Source of the DNA: Tissierellia bacterium
GTDB taxonomy: Bacteria > Bacillota > Clostridia > Tissierellales > Tepidimicrobiaceae
DNA length: 43,452 bases
NCBI GenBank assembly: GCA_012728365.1
Contig: JAAYFE010000026.1
Coordinates: forward strand, 1 to 43,452
Direction of reading: 5' to 3'
Every line of letters starts with the position of its first letter. The first letter of the stretch is position 1. The notes beneath the pieces were generated by a model. It saw only the letters and a program-made list of their open reading frames with translations. It was not told where the DNA came from and searched no databases. This document shows positions 16,406 through 26,400 of this stretch, piece by piece. Position numbers and translations under genes: made by a program.

Positions 16406-17485
16406 TTAATTTTTAGCTTTCTCAAGGTTTTGTTCTTTTCCAAAGGCTTCAGAATTTGCAACTGATATAATAAGAACTACTGCTAAACAGATAAATGCTG
16501 CAATCTTTCCATTTGGAGAAGCGCCAGCTGTACTAGATGCCAATCCAAAATTGTGTGCAATGGCTGCACCTACTAGACATCCCATAACTGTTACTGCAGA
16601 ATCTGTATTACCCTCTCCAGCTAGTATCAGCTGTCTTAAAGGACATCCACCAAGTAGTACAGAGCCCCAGCCCGCAATAACCATGCCTAAGAAATTCCAC
16701 AAACCATCTGAGTGGGCTACAGGCTGTTCTGCAAAGCCTAGTTTAAAGTATCCTAAGGCTATATTACCTATTAAGGCAACAAGAAAAATTGCTAAGAATC
16801 CAGTTATCAGGTAGCTGTCTTTAAACATTATCATATCCCTGATACCACCAACGGTGCACATTCTAGTTCTTTGAGCAAGGGCCCCTACTACTAGCCCTGC
16901 AATTAGGGATACCCATATTGGGGCATGCATGGATCCAGGTCCTTCTTCACTAAAATGTAACATGCTAAATCCTGCTATTAATAATATGAATAATAAAAGG
17001 TTTACAAGCGGGAAAAGATAGCCTTCAAAGCTGGATAAGGTATAATTTCTCTTTAGTGTGAATCCTTTATTTAAGAATAAGATTCCTATGTAAATACCAA
17101 CTACAAAACCTACTAAACCTACAATGGCATTTAGGTCTCCTCCAGCAATTCTTAATACCATTCTTAAGGGACATCCTAAGAAGATTAAAGCGCCTATCAT
17201 TACTACCATACCTAGGATAAATCTAGTAAAGGGTGAAGAACCACCTTTAGCTTTAAATTCCTTGTTTACTAGGGAAACAAGGAAGGCCCCTAATACAAGC
17301 CCAATTACTTCAGGACGAACATATTGGACTATTGGTGCACTATGTAAACCAATACCCCCTGCAATATCTCTTATGAAGCAGGCAATACAAAAGCCCATAT
17401 TTTTAGGATTGCCTAAATGTACTAGTAATACTGAGATAAGTCCAATGATGGCTCCAGTTAAAATAATGCCTCTCTTTTCTTTCAT
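16406..17485 (-). CDS. yedE: YedE-family (YeeE/YedE) membrane transporter, selenium-metabolism-like
   Basis: A 359-residue polytopic membrane protein with roughly ten hydrophobic segments. Conserved cysteine motifs are FCIAC (C33, C36), GCPLR twice (C105, C281), RMCTVGG (C210) and C303; the duplicated GCPLR marks two homologous halves. YeeE/YedE proteins move thiosulfate or related sulfur anions, and the YedE clade is associated with selenium metabolism. Cysteines lining the pore are thought to bind the chalcogen transiently. It heads the yedE-tusA-DUF3343 operon (AAGGAGG before ATG 17485), divergent from a cysteine desulfurase. Substrate (S versus Se) cannot be decided here; no selD or selA is in the window. 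Confidence 0.88.
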   Translation of the reverse strand: MKEKRGIILTGAIIGLISVLLVHLGNPKNMGFCIACFIRDIAGGIGLHSAPIVQYVRPEVIGLVLGAFLVSLVNKEFKAKGGSSPFTRFILGMVVMIGALIFLGCPLRMVLRIAGGDLNAIVGLVGFVVGIYIGILFLNKGFTLKRNYTLSSFEGYLFPLVNLLLFILLIAGFSMLHFSEEGPGSMHAPIWVSLIAGLVVGALAQRTRMCTVGGIRDMIMFKDSYLITGFLAIFLVALIGNIALGYFKLGFAEQPVAHSDGLWNFLGMVIAGWGSVLLGGCPLRQLILAGEGNTDSAVTVMGCLVGAAIAHNFGLASSTAGASPNGKIAAFICLAVVLIISVANSEAFGKEQNLEKAKN

Positions 17486-17708
17486 TATATATACCTCCTT
17501 CTATAATAATGTTAAAATATACCTGTATCATTTAAATTTTAACAAGCTTTTTAGGGAAAGTATAATAGAAATACTAAATATTGCCATAGGCTTCTATAAA
17601 TTTTATCTATAATTAAAATAATTTTTTACAAAAGCTTGATTATTTATTTTCAAACAAATATGCTTAAGATGATTACCGAAGTTACCCTAAAAGTAGGAGG
17701 TGTAGAAT

Positions 17709-18863
17709 ATGAGGAGGGTGTATTTAGATAATGGAGCAACTTCTTTCCCTAAGGCCCCAGGAGTAGTAGAAAGCATGTCCACTTACCTTACCAGTGTAGG
17801 ATGTAATGTAAACAGGGGCAGCTATGATATATCCTTTGAGGCGGAAAATATAGTTTATGAAACTAGGGAATTAATTTGTGAATTATTTAACTTTCCTAAG
17901 GCAGAAAATGTTATATTTACAAAAAATATTACTGAAAGCTTAAATGTATTAATTAAAGGCTTATTAAAAGCAGGTGATCATGTAATAGTATCCTCCATGG
18001 AACATAATGCTGTTATGAGGCCCTTAAATAGTTTACAAAAGCATGGCATTGAGTATACAAGGGTCAAGTGCAATATATTGGGGGAATTAAACATAGAGGA
18101 TGTAGTTAGCAGTATAAAGCCAAATACCAAGGCTGTCATCATGCCCCAGGCCTCCAATGTTTGTGGGACTGTATTAGATTTAAAGGGAGTAGGAAGTATT
18201 TGTAAGGAAAAGGGTTTGTATTTTATTATTGATTCAGCTCAAACAGCAGGATTTCTAGACATTGATTATGAGGATTTAAATGCAGATGCCATAGCCTTTA
18301 CTGGCCACAAAAGCCTTTTAGGCCCCCAGGGAATAGGAGGCTTTGTAATTTCTGATAAACTGTCAGATGAGATTACCCCTTTCATTGAAGGAGGTACAGG
18401 CAGCTTATCTGATGAAGAAATACAACCTGAATATATGCCTGACAAATTTGAAGCTGGAACCTTGAATATTCCAGGTATATATGGATTAAATGCTTCCTTA
18501 AAATATATAATGAAGGAAAAGGTCAGCACCATAAGGGAAAAGGAGCTATATCTTTTAGAACATTTTCTAGAGGGCCTATTAAATATACCTAATGTCAATA
18601 TTGTAGGAAAGAAGGATCTGTCTCATAGAACAGCAGTGGTCTCTATAGATGTGCCAGGGAGGGATAATGCTGAAATATCTTATGAACTAAGTAGTAAATT
18701 TGGAATCATGACCAGATGCGGTCTTCATTGTGCTCCCTCGGCTCATAAGACCTTGAATACCTTTCCAAGGGGGACTATTAGGTTTAGCTTTAGCCATTTT
18801 AATACTATGGATGAAGTGGAATATACAATAGATGCAATACATAAGCTATTAAAGAAATCCTAA
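17709..18863 (+). CDS. Class V aminotransferase, cysteine desulfurase-like (YedE-associated)
   Basis: A 384-residue PLP enzyme. The PLP lysine is in FTGHKSLLGPQG, the catalytic cysteine in TRCGLHCAPSAHKTL, and DSAQTAG holds the cofactor aspartate. The HCAPSAH loop sets it apart from SufS (HHCAQP) and fits the EF2568-type family often linked with selenium-dependent hydroxylase clusters. It is expected to strip sulfur or selenium from cysteine or selenocysteine and charge a carrier such as the TusA/DUF3343 proteins encoded divergently. ATG follows GGAGGTG at good spacing. It is monocistronic, with its own terminator. Confidence 0.88.
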   Translation: MRRVYLDNGATSFPKAPGVVESMSTYLTSVGCNVNRGSYDISFEAENIVYETRELICELFNFPKAENVIFTKNITESLNVLIKGLLKAGDHVIVSSMEHNAVMRPLNSLQKHGIEYTRVKCNILGELNIEDVVSSIKPNTKAVIMPQASNVCGTVLDLKGVGSICKEKGLYFIIDSAQTAGFLDIDYEDLNADAIAFTGHKSLLGPQGIGGFVISDKLSDEITPFIEGGTGSLSDEEIQPEYMPDKFEAGTLNIPGIYGLNASLKYIMKEKVSTIREKELYLLEHFLEGLLNIPNVNIVGKKDLSHRTAVVSIDVPGRDNAEISYELSSKFGIMTRCGLHCAPSAHKTLNTFPRGTIRFSFSHFNTMDEVEYTIDAIHKLLKKS

Positions 18864-18881
18864 AAGGGATTTCTTTTTTTT
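18852..18881 (+). terminator. Terminator of the desulfurase gene
   Basis: The hairpin AAGAAATCC (18852-18860) with 18867-18875, overlapping the last codons, is followed by a T tract to 18881. Confidence 0.85.
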
Positions 18882-18986
18882 AGATTCAGAAGAAGGCTGT
18901 TTAAGTTAACCTATATATAATATTGAGTTAATTACTAAAAAATAGGGTATAGTTAAAAGTGAGTAAAAGACAAAGGGGGTAAGGAT

Positions 18987-20648
18987 ATGGACTACAGTCT
19001 TATAGTTGGAGGGGAAGCAGGCCAAGGTATGGATACCTTTGCCAGCCTGTTTGAAAAAGCAATAAAGCGTTGTGGATACAATGTATATGCCTATAGTGAT
19101 TATATGTCAAGAATAAGGGGAGGTCACAATTTTTTTAACATAAGATTTTCAAAGGATAATATATTGGCCATTAAAGACAGGATTGATATATTATTTGCTT
19201 TAAATGAAGAAAGTGTTGGAATACATAAGGAGAAAGTAAAGGAAACAGGTATTATAATTGCAGATGAAAAGGTGGCCAAGGAAGACAATTCCATAACCCA
19301 TTTAAAGCTATCAGAAATAGCTAGTAGTCTAAAGAATAAAAGAGTTGAAAATACTGTAGGCCTAGGAGCCATCTTAAATTATTTTGGAGTACCTATTCAT
19401 ATAGCCTCACAAGTTATAAGGGAAGAATTTAAGGAGGAGATAGCTGAAGTAAACTTAAGGGCCTTAGAAGAAGGATATAAGCTATTGGATACTAGGTATC
19501 CTTTACAAATCAGGGAGGATGACAAGATACTCATAAATGGTAATGAGGCAGTAGCTTTAGGTGCCATAGCAGCCGGTTGCAAATTTTATTGTGGTTATCC
19601 CATGACTCCATCAACAGGCGTATTAAATTATATTGCAAGGTATGCCAATGAATTCAATATTGTAGTAGATCAGGTGGAAGATGAGGTGGCAGCCCTTAAT
19701 ATGGCTTTAGGTGCTTCCTATGCAGGTGTTAGGGCCATGACAGGTTCCTCCGGTGGTGGATTTGCTTTAATGGTGGAAGCCTTAAGTCTTGCAGGAATTA
19801 TAGAAGTACCAGTAGTTCTCATAAATGTACAGAGGCCTGGACCAGCTACAGGTTTTCCAACAAGAACAGAACAGGCAGATTTAAGATTTATGATCCATGC
19901 AGGCCATGGAGAGTTTCCTAGAATGGTTATAGCCTTAAGGGATACGGAGGATGCCTTCTATCAAACTGTAAGGGCCTTTAATATAGCTGAAAAATACCAT
20001 ATACCAGTTCTTTTAATGAGTGATCAGCACCTAGCAGATGGTGTAACAACTAAAAAACCCTTTAATTTTAAAGATATAAAGATAGAAAGACACATAGAAA
20101 GTAATATTAAGGGAGAGTTTAAGACTTATGAGTTAACAGAAAGTGGTATTTCACCTAGAATAATCCCAGGCAAAATTGAAGGAACTACAGTTTTAGTAGA
20201 TAGTGATGAACATGATGAATATGGTCATATAACAGAAAGTGCAGAAATAAGGACTAAGATGGTGGATAAGAGGCTTAGGAAATTTGAACTTTTAAAAGAA
20301 GAAGTACAGGAACCTTGGCATATAGGGGACCAAGAGCCAGAAAATCTGGTGGTATGTTGGGGATCAACCTATGGAGCAGTAAAGGAAGCTGTGGAAAAGT
20401 TATTGAATGAAGGGGTATCCATTGCTGCTTTAGTCTTTGGGGATATATGGCCATTTCCAACTAATAAGCTACTCAACCTTAGCAGGAAGGCAAAGAAGAT
20501 AATAGATGTGGAACAAAATGCTATGGCCCAGCTTGATAGCCTTATAAGGGAAGTAGCCCTACTTAAGTCAGACCATAAAATACTAAAATATGATGGTAGG
20601 CCATTTACTACTGATGAAGTATATAGAAGAATAAAGGAGGTAATATAA
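18987..20648 (+). CDS. korA: 2-oxoacid:acceptor oxidoreductase, fused gamma-alpha subunit (copy 1)
   Basis: A 553-residue protein. Residues about 1-180 are the gamma domain (GGEAGQGMDTFASLF start, YMSRIRGGHNFFNIR), followed by the alpha/pyrimidine domain (FYCGYPMTPSTG; VDQVEDEVAALNMALGAS; SSGGGFALMVEAL; RTEQADLRF). This is the KorA-type large subunit of thiamine-diphosphate 2-oxoacid:ferredoxin oxidoreductases, which convert a 2-oxoacid plus CoA to acyl-CoA, CO2 and reduced ferredoxin. The substrate (2-oxoglutarate or another 2-oxoacid) is not decidable. ATG 18987 follows AAAGGGGG. Its stop overlaps the beta gene's ATG by 1 nt. A diverged second copy lies after beta. Confidence 0.92.
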   Translation: MDYSLIVGGEAGQGMDTFASLFEKAIKRCGYNVYAYSDYMSRIRGGHNFFNIRFSKDNILAIKDRIDILFALNEESVGIHKEKVKETGIIIADEKVAKEDNSITHLKLSEIASSLKNKRVENTVGLGAILNYFGVPIHIASQVIREEFKEEIAEVNLRALEEGYKLLDTRYPLQIREDDKILINGNEAVALGAIAAGCKFYCGYPMTPSTGVLNYIARYANEFNIVVDQVEDEVAALNMALGASYAGVRAMTGSSGGGFALMVEALSLAGIIEVPVVLINVQRPGPATGFPTRTEQADLRFMIHAGHGEFPRMVIALRDTEDAFYQTVRAFNIAEKYHIPVLLMSDQHLADGVTTKKPFNFKDIKIERHIESNIKGEFKTYELTESGISPRIIPGKIEGTTVLVDSDEHDEYGHITESAEIRTKMVDKRLRKFELLKEEVQEPWHIGDQEPENLVVCWGSTYGAVKEAVEKLLNEGVSIAALVFGDIWPFPTNKLLNLSRKAKKIIDVEQNAMAQLDSLIREVALLKSDHKILKYDGRPFTTDEVYRRIKEVI

Positions 20649-21496
20649 TGGCTGATAGGTATGAACTACATGAACCATCCTGGTGTCCGGGATGTGGAAA
20701 TTATATGATCAGGACTGCTTTAAAGATGGCATTGGAAGAGCTTAATATAAAACCCCATGAAGTAGTCATTGTATCAGGAATTGGTCAAGCAGCTAAAATG
20801 CCCCACTATATTAGTGTAAATGGTTTTAATGGACTTCATGGAAGGGCCATACCTCCAGCCATAGGCATAAAAATGGCCAATAAGGATCTTCATGTTATAG
20901 TAGAATCTGGCGATGGGGATACCTATGGTGAAGGAGGAAACCATTTTATCCATGGTATAAGGCGTAATATTGATATAGCCCATTTTGTCCACAATAACCA
21001 AATATATGGACTGACAAAAGGTCAGGCTTCACCAACAACAGCCATGGGGCAGATTACTACCCTTCAATTTGATGGAGTAAAGGTAGAACCCTTAAATCCA
21101 TTAGCCTTAGCCTTAACCATGGGGGCAGGCTTTGTAGCTAGGGGATTTTCAGGGGATATACCCCATTTAGTTGGTCTTATGAAGGAGGCAATAAAGTATA
21201 AGGGCTATGCCTTGGTAGATATACTACAGCCTTGTGTAGTATGGAATAGGGTAAATACTTTTTCCTGGTATAAAAATAGGGTATACCACCTGCCTGAGTC
21301 CTATGATTACACTAATAAAGAAGAAGCAATGAAAAAGGCCCTAGAATTTGGAGATAGGATTCCTATAGGTATACTGTACAAGGTGGAAAAGGAAACCTAT
21401 TTGGATAGATTTGATTTTATAAAGGAAGGCCCACCCCTTGTAGATGTGGAATTAAACCCATTAGATGCAGAAAGGCTAATGGAAGAGTTTAGATAA
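20648..21496 (+). CDS. korB: 2-oxoacid:acceptor oxidoreductase beta subunit
   Basis: A 282-residue KorB-type subunit. WCPGCG (C13, C16) and the later LQPCVVWN give three of the usual four Fe-S cysteines; GDGDTYGEGGNH (from 88) is the thiamine-diphosphate/Mg motif, and IYGLTKGQASPT is typical. In characterised two-subunit enzymes a further cysteine occurs in a GIGC motif, but here it reads GIGQ (residue 48), checked in the DNA (GGT CAA at about 20784). The beta subunit carries ThDP and the cluster that passes electrons to ferredoxin. The gene is sandwiched between two alpha paralogues and may serve both. Confidence 0.92.
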   Translation: MADRYELHEPSWCPGCGNYMIRTALKMALEELNIKPHEVVIVSGIGQAAKMPHYISVNGFNGLHGRAIPPAIGIKMANKDLHVIVESGDGDTYGEGGNHFIHGIRRNIDIAHFVHNNQIYGLTKGQASPTTAMGQITTLQFDGVKVEPLNPLALALTMGAGFVARGFSGDIPHLVGLMKEAIKYKGYALVDILQPCVVWNRVNTFSWYKNRVYHLPESYDYTNKEEAMKKALEFGDRIPIGILYKVEKETYLDRFDFIKEGPPLVDVELNPLDAERLMEEFR

Positions 21497-21518
21497 TTTT
21501 CGTAAAGGGGGAGGGAAA

Positions 21519-23177
21519 ATGGACTACAGCATTTTAGTAGGTGGGGCAGCAGGTCAGGGTCTTGATACCCTTGCTAATATACTGGAAAAAATATTAAAAA
21601 GATGCGGATTTTATGTATTTACCCATAGGGATTATATGTCCAGGGTAAGAGGTGGTCACAATTTTACCCAAATAAGATTTTCAGATAAAGAAGTTTATTC
21701 TTTTAAAGATCAGGTGGATCTTATATTGGCACTAAATAAGGAATCCTTTATACTTCATAAGGATAGACTAAAGGAAGATGGAATTATTATAAGCCATGAA
21801 GAATTGGAGGCAGATAACTTTATAAAATTACCTCTGAAGGAAATAAAGAATAAAATTAAGAACCCAAAGGTATTAAATATTGTTGGCATGGGGGCTATTT
21901 TAAAATACTTTGGTTTACCTCTAGATATAGGTAAGGAGGTTCTAGAAAGTAGTTTTAAGAAAAAATACCTTGAAGACAATATGTTAGCCCTTTTAGCAGG
22001 TTATGATCTAATTGAGGCTAAGTATAAGCTTCCTACTTTCAAGGATAAAAATATAATAATAAGTGGAAACAAGGCCTTGGCCTTAGGAGCCATAGCAGCA
22101 GGCTGTAAGTTTTACTGTGGATATCCTATGACTCCTTCTACCAGCATACTTACTTACATTTCATCTAAAGCTAATGAAATGGGAATAGTAGTTGATCAGG
22201 TGGAAGATGAGATTGCAGCTTTAAATATGGCCTTAGGAGCTTCCTTTGCAGGTGTAAGGGCTATGACAGCCTCCTCTGGTGGAGGATTTGCTTTAATGGT
22301 TGAGGCCTTAAGCTTTGCTGGCATATTGGAGGTGCCTGTGGTCATAGTAAATGCCCAAAGGGTAGGACCTGCCACTGGCATGGCAACAAGAACGGAGCAA
22401 AGTGATTTAAGATTTGTAATCCATGCAGGTCATGGAGAGTTTCCTCGTATGGTCATAGCCTTAAGGGATCCTGAAGATGCCTTCTATCAAACAGCTAGAG
22501 CCTTTAATATTTCAGATAAATACCAGATGCCCGTAATAATTTTAACAGACTTGTATCTAGCAGATTATTCTAAAACCATAAAGCCCTTTGATTTTAGCAG
22601 CATTAGCATAGAAAGATACATAGATAAGGAAGTAGGCGGAAGATACAAAAAATATGAAATAACAGAAAGTGGTATTTCAAGGAGGATAATACCAGGGAAA
22701 ATAGAAGGTCAAATTGTTTTAGGTGATAGCCATGAACACGATGAGTGTGGCCATATTACAGAAGATCCTGATTTAAGAACTAAAATGGTCTTAAAAAGAA
22801 TGAGAAAATTAGAAGCTTTAGAACAAGAAGTGGAAGAACCATGGCTTATAGGGAATGAGGAGGCTGAAAATTTAATAGTATGCTGGGGCTCCACCTATGG
22901 GGCTGTAAAAGAAGCAGTAGATAGATTAAATGAAGAAGGCCTATCTATTGGAGCCCTAGTATTTGGTGATATATGGCCCTTTCCAACTAATAAGTTAATG
23001 AAACTTGGAAAAAGGGCAAAAACAATTATAGATATAGAACAAAATGCCACAGGACAGTTAGATAGTATAATAAGGGAAAAAACACCCTTTGGGGCAGACT
23101 ATAAAATATTAAAATTTAATGGCAGGCCTTTTAGTGGAGATGAAGTTTATAGTAGGTTAAAATCCATTCTTGGCTAG
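21519..23177 (+). CDS. korA: 2-oxoacid:acceptor oxidoreductase, fused gamma-alpha subunit (copy 2)
   Basis: A 552-residue paralogue of the upstream alpha gene, colinear along its full length (GGAAGQGLDTLANIL, YMSRVRGGHNFTQIR, FYCGYPMTPSTS, RTEQSDLRF, WGSTYGAVKEAVDRL). It is clearly diverged, for example TGMATRT versus TGFPTRT in the substrate-pocket region and a different loop after TDLYLAD. All domains are intact, so this is not a decaying duplicate. ATG follows GGGGGAGGG. It starts 22 nt after korB and ends before a terminator, so alpha1-beta-alpha2 is one operon. A different substrate range with a shared beta subunit is the likely reading. Confidence 0.9.
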   Translation: MDYSILVGGAAGQGLDTLANILEKILKRCGFYVFTHRDYMSRVRGGHNFTQIRFSDKEVYSFKDQVDLILALNKESFILHKDRLKEDGIIISHEELEADNFIKLPLKEIKNKIKNPKVLNIVGMGAILKYFGLPLDIGKEVLESSFKKKYLEDNMLALLAGYDLIEAKYKLPTFKDKNIIISGNKALALGAIAAGCKFYCGYPMTPSTSILTYISSKANEMGIVVDQVEDEIAALNMALGASFAGVRAMTASSGGGFALMVEALSFAGILEVPVVIVNAQRVGPATGMATRTEQSDLRFVIHAGHGEFPRMVIALRDPEDAFYQTARAFNISDKYQMPVIILTDLYLADYSKTIKPFDFSSISIERYIDKEVGGRYKKYEITESGISRRIIPGKIEGQIVLGDSHEHDECGHITEDPDLRTKMVLKRMRKLEALEQEVEEPWLIGNEEAENLIVCWGSTYGAVKEAVDRLNEEGLSIGALVFGDIWPFPTNKLMKLGKRAKTIIDIEQNATGQLDSIIREKTPFGADYKILKFNGRPFSGDEVYSRLKSILG

Positions 23178-23192
23178 GAGAAATTATGTATG

Positions 23193-23247
23193 AAAAATAT
23201 CAATGGGTTAAGTTATAATAGCAATAATTTTCCCATTGATATTTTTT
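23193..23247 (+). terminator. Terminator of the kor operon
   Basis: A perfect 15-bp stem (23193-23207 with 23232-23246) with a 24-nt AT-rich loop is followed by T. Confidence 0.8.
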
Positions 23248-23343
23248 AATAGTTAGAAATGCTTTAGGAAAATATAGGGGGAATTATCGGTAATTCAATT
23301 GCCCAGTAGTTTACAAAATATTAATGAAAAATATAAAAAATAG

Positions 23344-23400
23344 TTGACCTGTTATAAAAATGTATTGTACTATATAAGGTAGTGACCGACCAGTCGGTCA
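23344..23400 (+). promoter_or_regulatory. Promoter and TetR operator for the RND-tetR operon
   Basis: TTGACC (23344-23349) and TACTAT (23368-23373) are 18 bp apart. The palindrome TGACCGACCAGTCGGTCA (23383-23400) starts about 10 bp past the -10, overlapping the expected transcription start. This GACCGAC/GTCGGTC type is a common TetR-family operator. It is most likely bound by the TetR protein at the end of the operon. Confidence 0.8.
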
Positions 23401-23424
23401 ACATAAAAAAGTAGGAGGGTGACT

Positions 23425-26400
23425 ATGCTTTCAAAATTTAGTGTCAAAAAACCATATACAGTTCTAGTTGGGGTTATACTAATAATCATACTGGGACTAG
23501 TATCATTTATGAATTTACAAACAGATTTGTTGCCCAGTGTGGATTTGCCCTATGTAGTTGTTATAACATCTTACCCTGGAGCAAGCCCTGAAGAAGTAGA
23601 AATGATTGTTACAAGACCCATTGAACAGGTGTTAGCAACTACTAGCAATATTAAAAATATAAGCTCCATATCTAGTGAAAATATATCTACGGTAATACTT
23701 GAATTTAACAACAAAGTAAATATGGATTCAGCCATAATTGAAATAAATAGTAACATTGACTTGATTAAGCCTAATTGGGATGACAATATAGGTACGCCCA
23801 TGATAATGAGACTAAATCCAGATATGCTGCCTATTATGGTGGCATCTGTTGATGTAAAAAATATGGATATTTCTGAAATTACAAAGCTCGTTAAAGAGGA
23901 TATAATTCCAGAACTTGAAAGTATAGAAGGGGTTGCGTCAGTAGAAGGAGTTGGATTAGTAGAAGAGAGAATAGAGATATTGATTAGCTCAGAAAAAATT
24001 GAATCCTTAAATAAAAAGATACTATCCTCTATAGATTCAGAGCTTTCTGAAGCAGAAGATAAGCTTAAAGAAGCAAGGAAACAGATAGAAGAAGGATTAG
24101 TGACACTTGATCAAAAATACAAGGAAGAAAGTATGAAATTAGCAGAAGGAGAAAGGGCCATAAAAGCAGGAAGGGAACAAATAGAGTCCTTGGAGTCTAC
24201 TCTAATAGCAGGAGAAGAAGAGCTCTTTAAGACTAAAGAGGAGCTTGAAAGCGCCTTAAATACAATAATGGAAAAAGAGGAAGAACTTCTTAAATCCAAA
24301 GCCCAGCTTGAAAGTCTTGGGGATAATTTAAGCCAAGAGCAAAGAGTGTATTTAAGGGAAATTAATGAGGGACTACAAGCTGTTAGTGTAAACAAGGCCC
24401 AAACTGAAGCTGGATTAGAAACAGTAAATAGTAAAATTGCTGAACTACAAGAACAAAAAACTAGTCTTGAGATGAAAAAGGCAGAGCTTAGTATGCAAGA
24501 AGAGCAGCTTAAAAAAGGAAGGACCCTTCTAGAGGCTGAAATTGGAAAAGCAAGAGAAGAGCTATTAAAAGGCCAACAAACATTAAATGAGCAGATGGAA
24601 GAATTTGAAAAGGCTAGAGAAGAGGCTTATAGAAAGGCTTCCTTAGATGGGGTTATAACTGAAGAGATGATTTCAGGTATTTTAGCAGCTCAGAATTTTT
24701 CAATGCCTGCAGGATATGTGTCAGAAGATGATGTGGATTATATAGTTAAAGTAGGAGATAAGATAAGGGATATTGATGAGTTAAGAAATTTATTGCTATT
24801 TGATACAGGCACAGAAGCAGTAGGTAAGATATACCTAAAGGATGTGGCAGATATTGAATATAAAGATAATTCTAAGGAAAATTATGCTAAGGTAAATGGA
24901 AATGATGCCATTATACTGACAATGCAAAAACAAAGTAACTTTTCAACAGCTGAAGTATCTGATAGCCTAGGTGAGAAGATAGAAGAATTAATTGAAAAAC
25001 ATGAGGGTTTAAATATAACCCCCTTAATGGACCAAGGCATGTATATAGATCTGGTTGTAGAATCAATTCTAAATAATTTAATTTATGGAGGCTTATTGGC
25101 AGTAATAATTCTTGTACTCTTCTTAAGGGATATGAAACCAACCTTTGTTATAGCCCTTTCTATACCTATAAGTATAGTGTTTGCTATAGCCATGATGTAC
25201 TTTACAGGTGTTACCATAAATATAATATCCCTTGGTGGCCTAGCAATGGGAGTAGGAATGCTGGTAGACAATTCAATAGTTGTACTTGAAAACATATATC
25301 GCTTAAGAAGTGAAGGTATGTCTGCCATAAAAGCATCAATCCAGGGAGCCAAGGAAGTTTCAGGAGCCTTATTGGGTTCTACGTTAACAACAGTAGTGGT
25401 ATTTTTACCCATTGTATTTACTGAGGGACTATCAAGGCAGCTTTTTTCAGATATGGGACTGACCATTGCTTATTCATTATTTGCTAGCTTAATAGTTGCT
25501 CTTACCCTGGTACCTGCAGTAACTTCAAATATGCTCAAAAGAACAAGGACAAAGGAGCATAAGCTATTTGATAGGCTCCTTAATAGATACGAGAAAGCTT
25601 TAAGGTGGTCCTTAAAACATAAGGCTATAGTGATAGTGTTTGTAGTAGTATTGTTTGCTATAAGTGCATATTTTGGAGTTACAATGGGAACATCCTTCAT
25701 ACCAGAAATGGATAGTCCTCAAATGTCTGTTGCAATAGAAATGCCAGAAGATAGTACTAAAGAGGACCTTTATACCATGGCTGATACAGTAATGGAAAGA
25801 ATTATGGATGTAGATGGAATAGAAACTGTGGGAGCATTTCAGGGGGGAGCCATGGGAGGCTTTATGTCACAAGATACAAAGGATAATACTATGAACCTAT
25901 ATGTGATAATAAAAGATGAAAGGGTAGGGGAAAACAGGGAAATTGAAAAACAAATTATAAAAGCTACAGAAGATCTTGATTGTAAAATTAGTGTTAACAC
26001 AACAGCTATGGATATGGCTACTATGATAGGTCCAGGAATTGAAGTTATAATTAAAGGAAGGGATATTGATACATTAAGACAAATATCTAAGGATATAGTA
26101 GAAATGCTGGAAGATACTGAAGGTACAGTGGAAGTTAATGATGGAATTGATGAAGAAGCAGTGGAAATGAGGGTTATAGTTAATAAGGAAAAGGCTATGG
26201 AAAAGGGCTTAACTGTAGCCCAAGTATATGCGGAAATAAACAACCAACTGTCTAAGGGGAAGACATCTACTACCTTAACTGTTGACAATAAGGAATTTCC
26301 AGTTATTGTAATAGATGGAGTAAAGCAAAATATAAGTAGATCAGATTTAAAAGATTTGATTATAAAGATAAATAAGGATGGTCAAGAAGATAATGTAAGC

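Noticed and set aside
18987-23177. Second korA copy as an assembly duplication
   Set aside because: The two copies differ throughout at amino-acid and nucleotide level while keeping intact frames.
23419-23424. GTG start for the RND gene
   Set aside because: The GTG lies in the AGGAGGG ribosome site; ATG 6 nt past AGGAGG is preferred.
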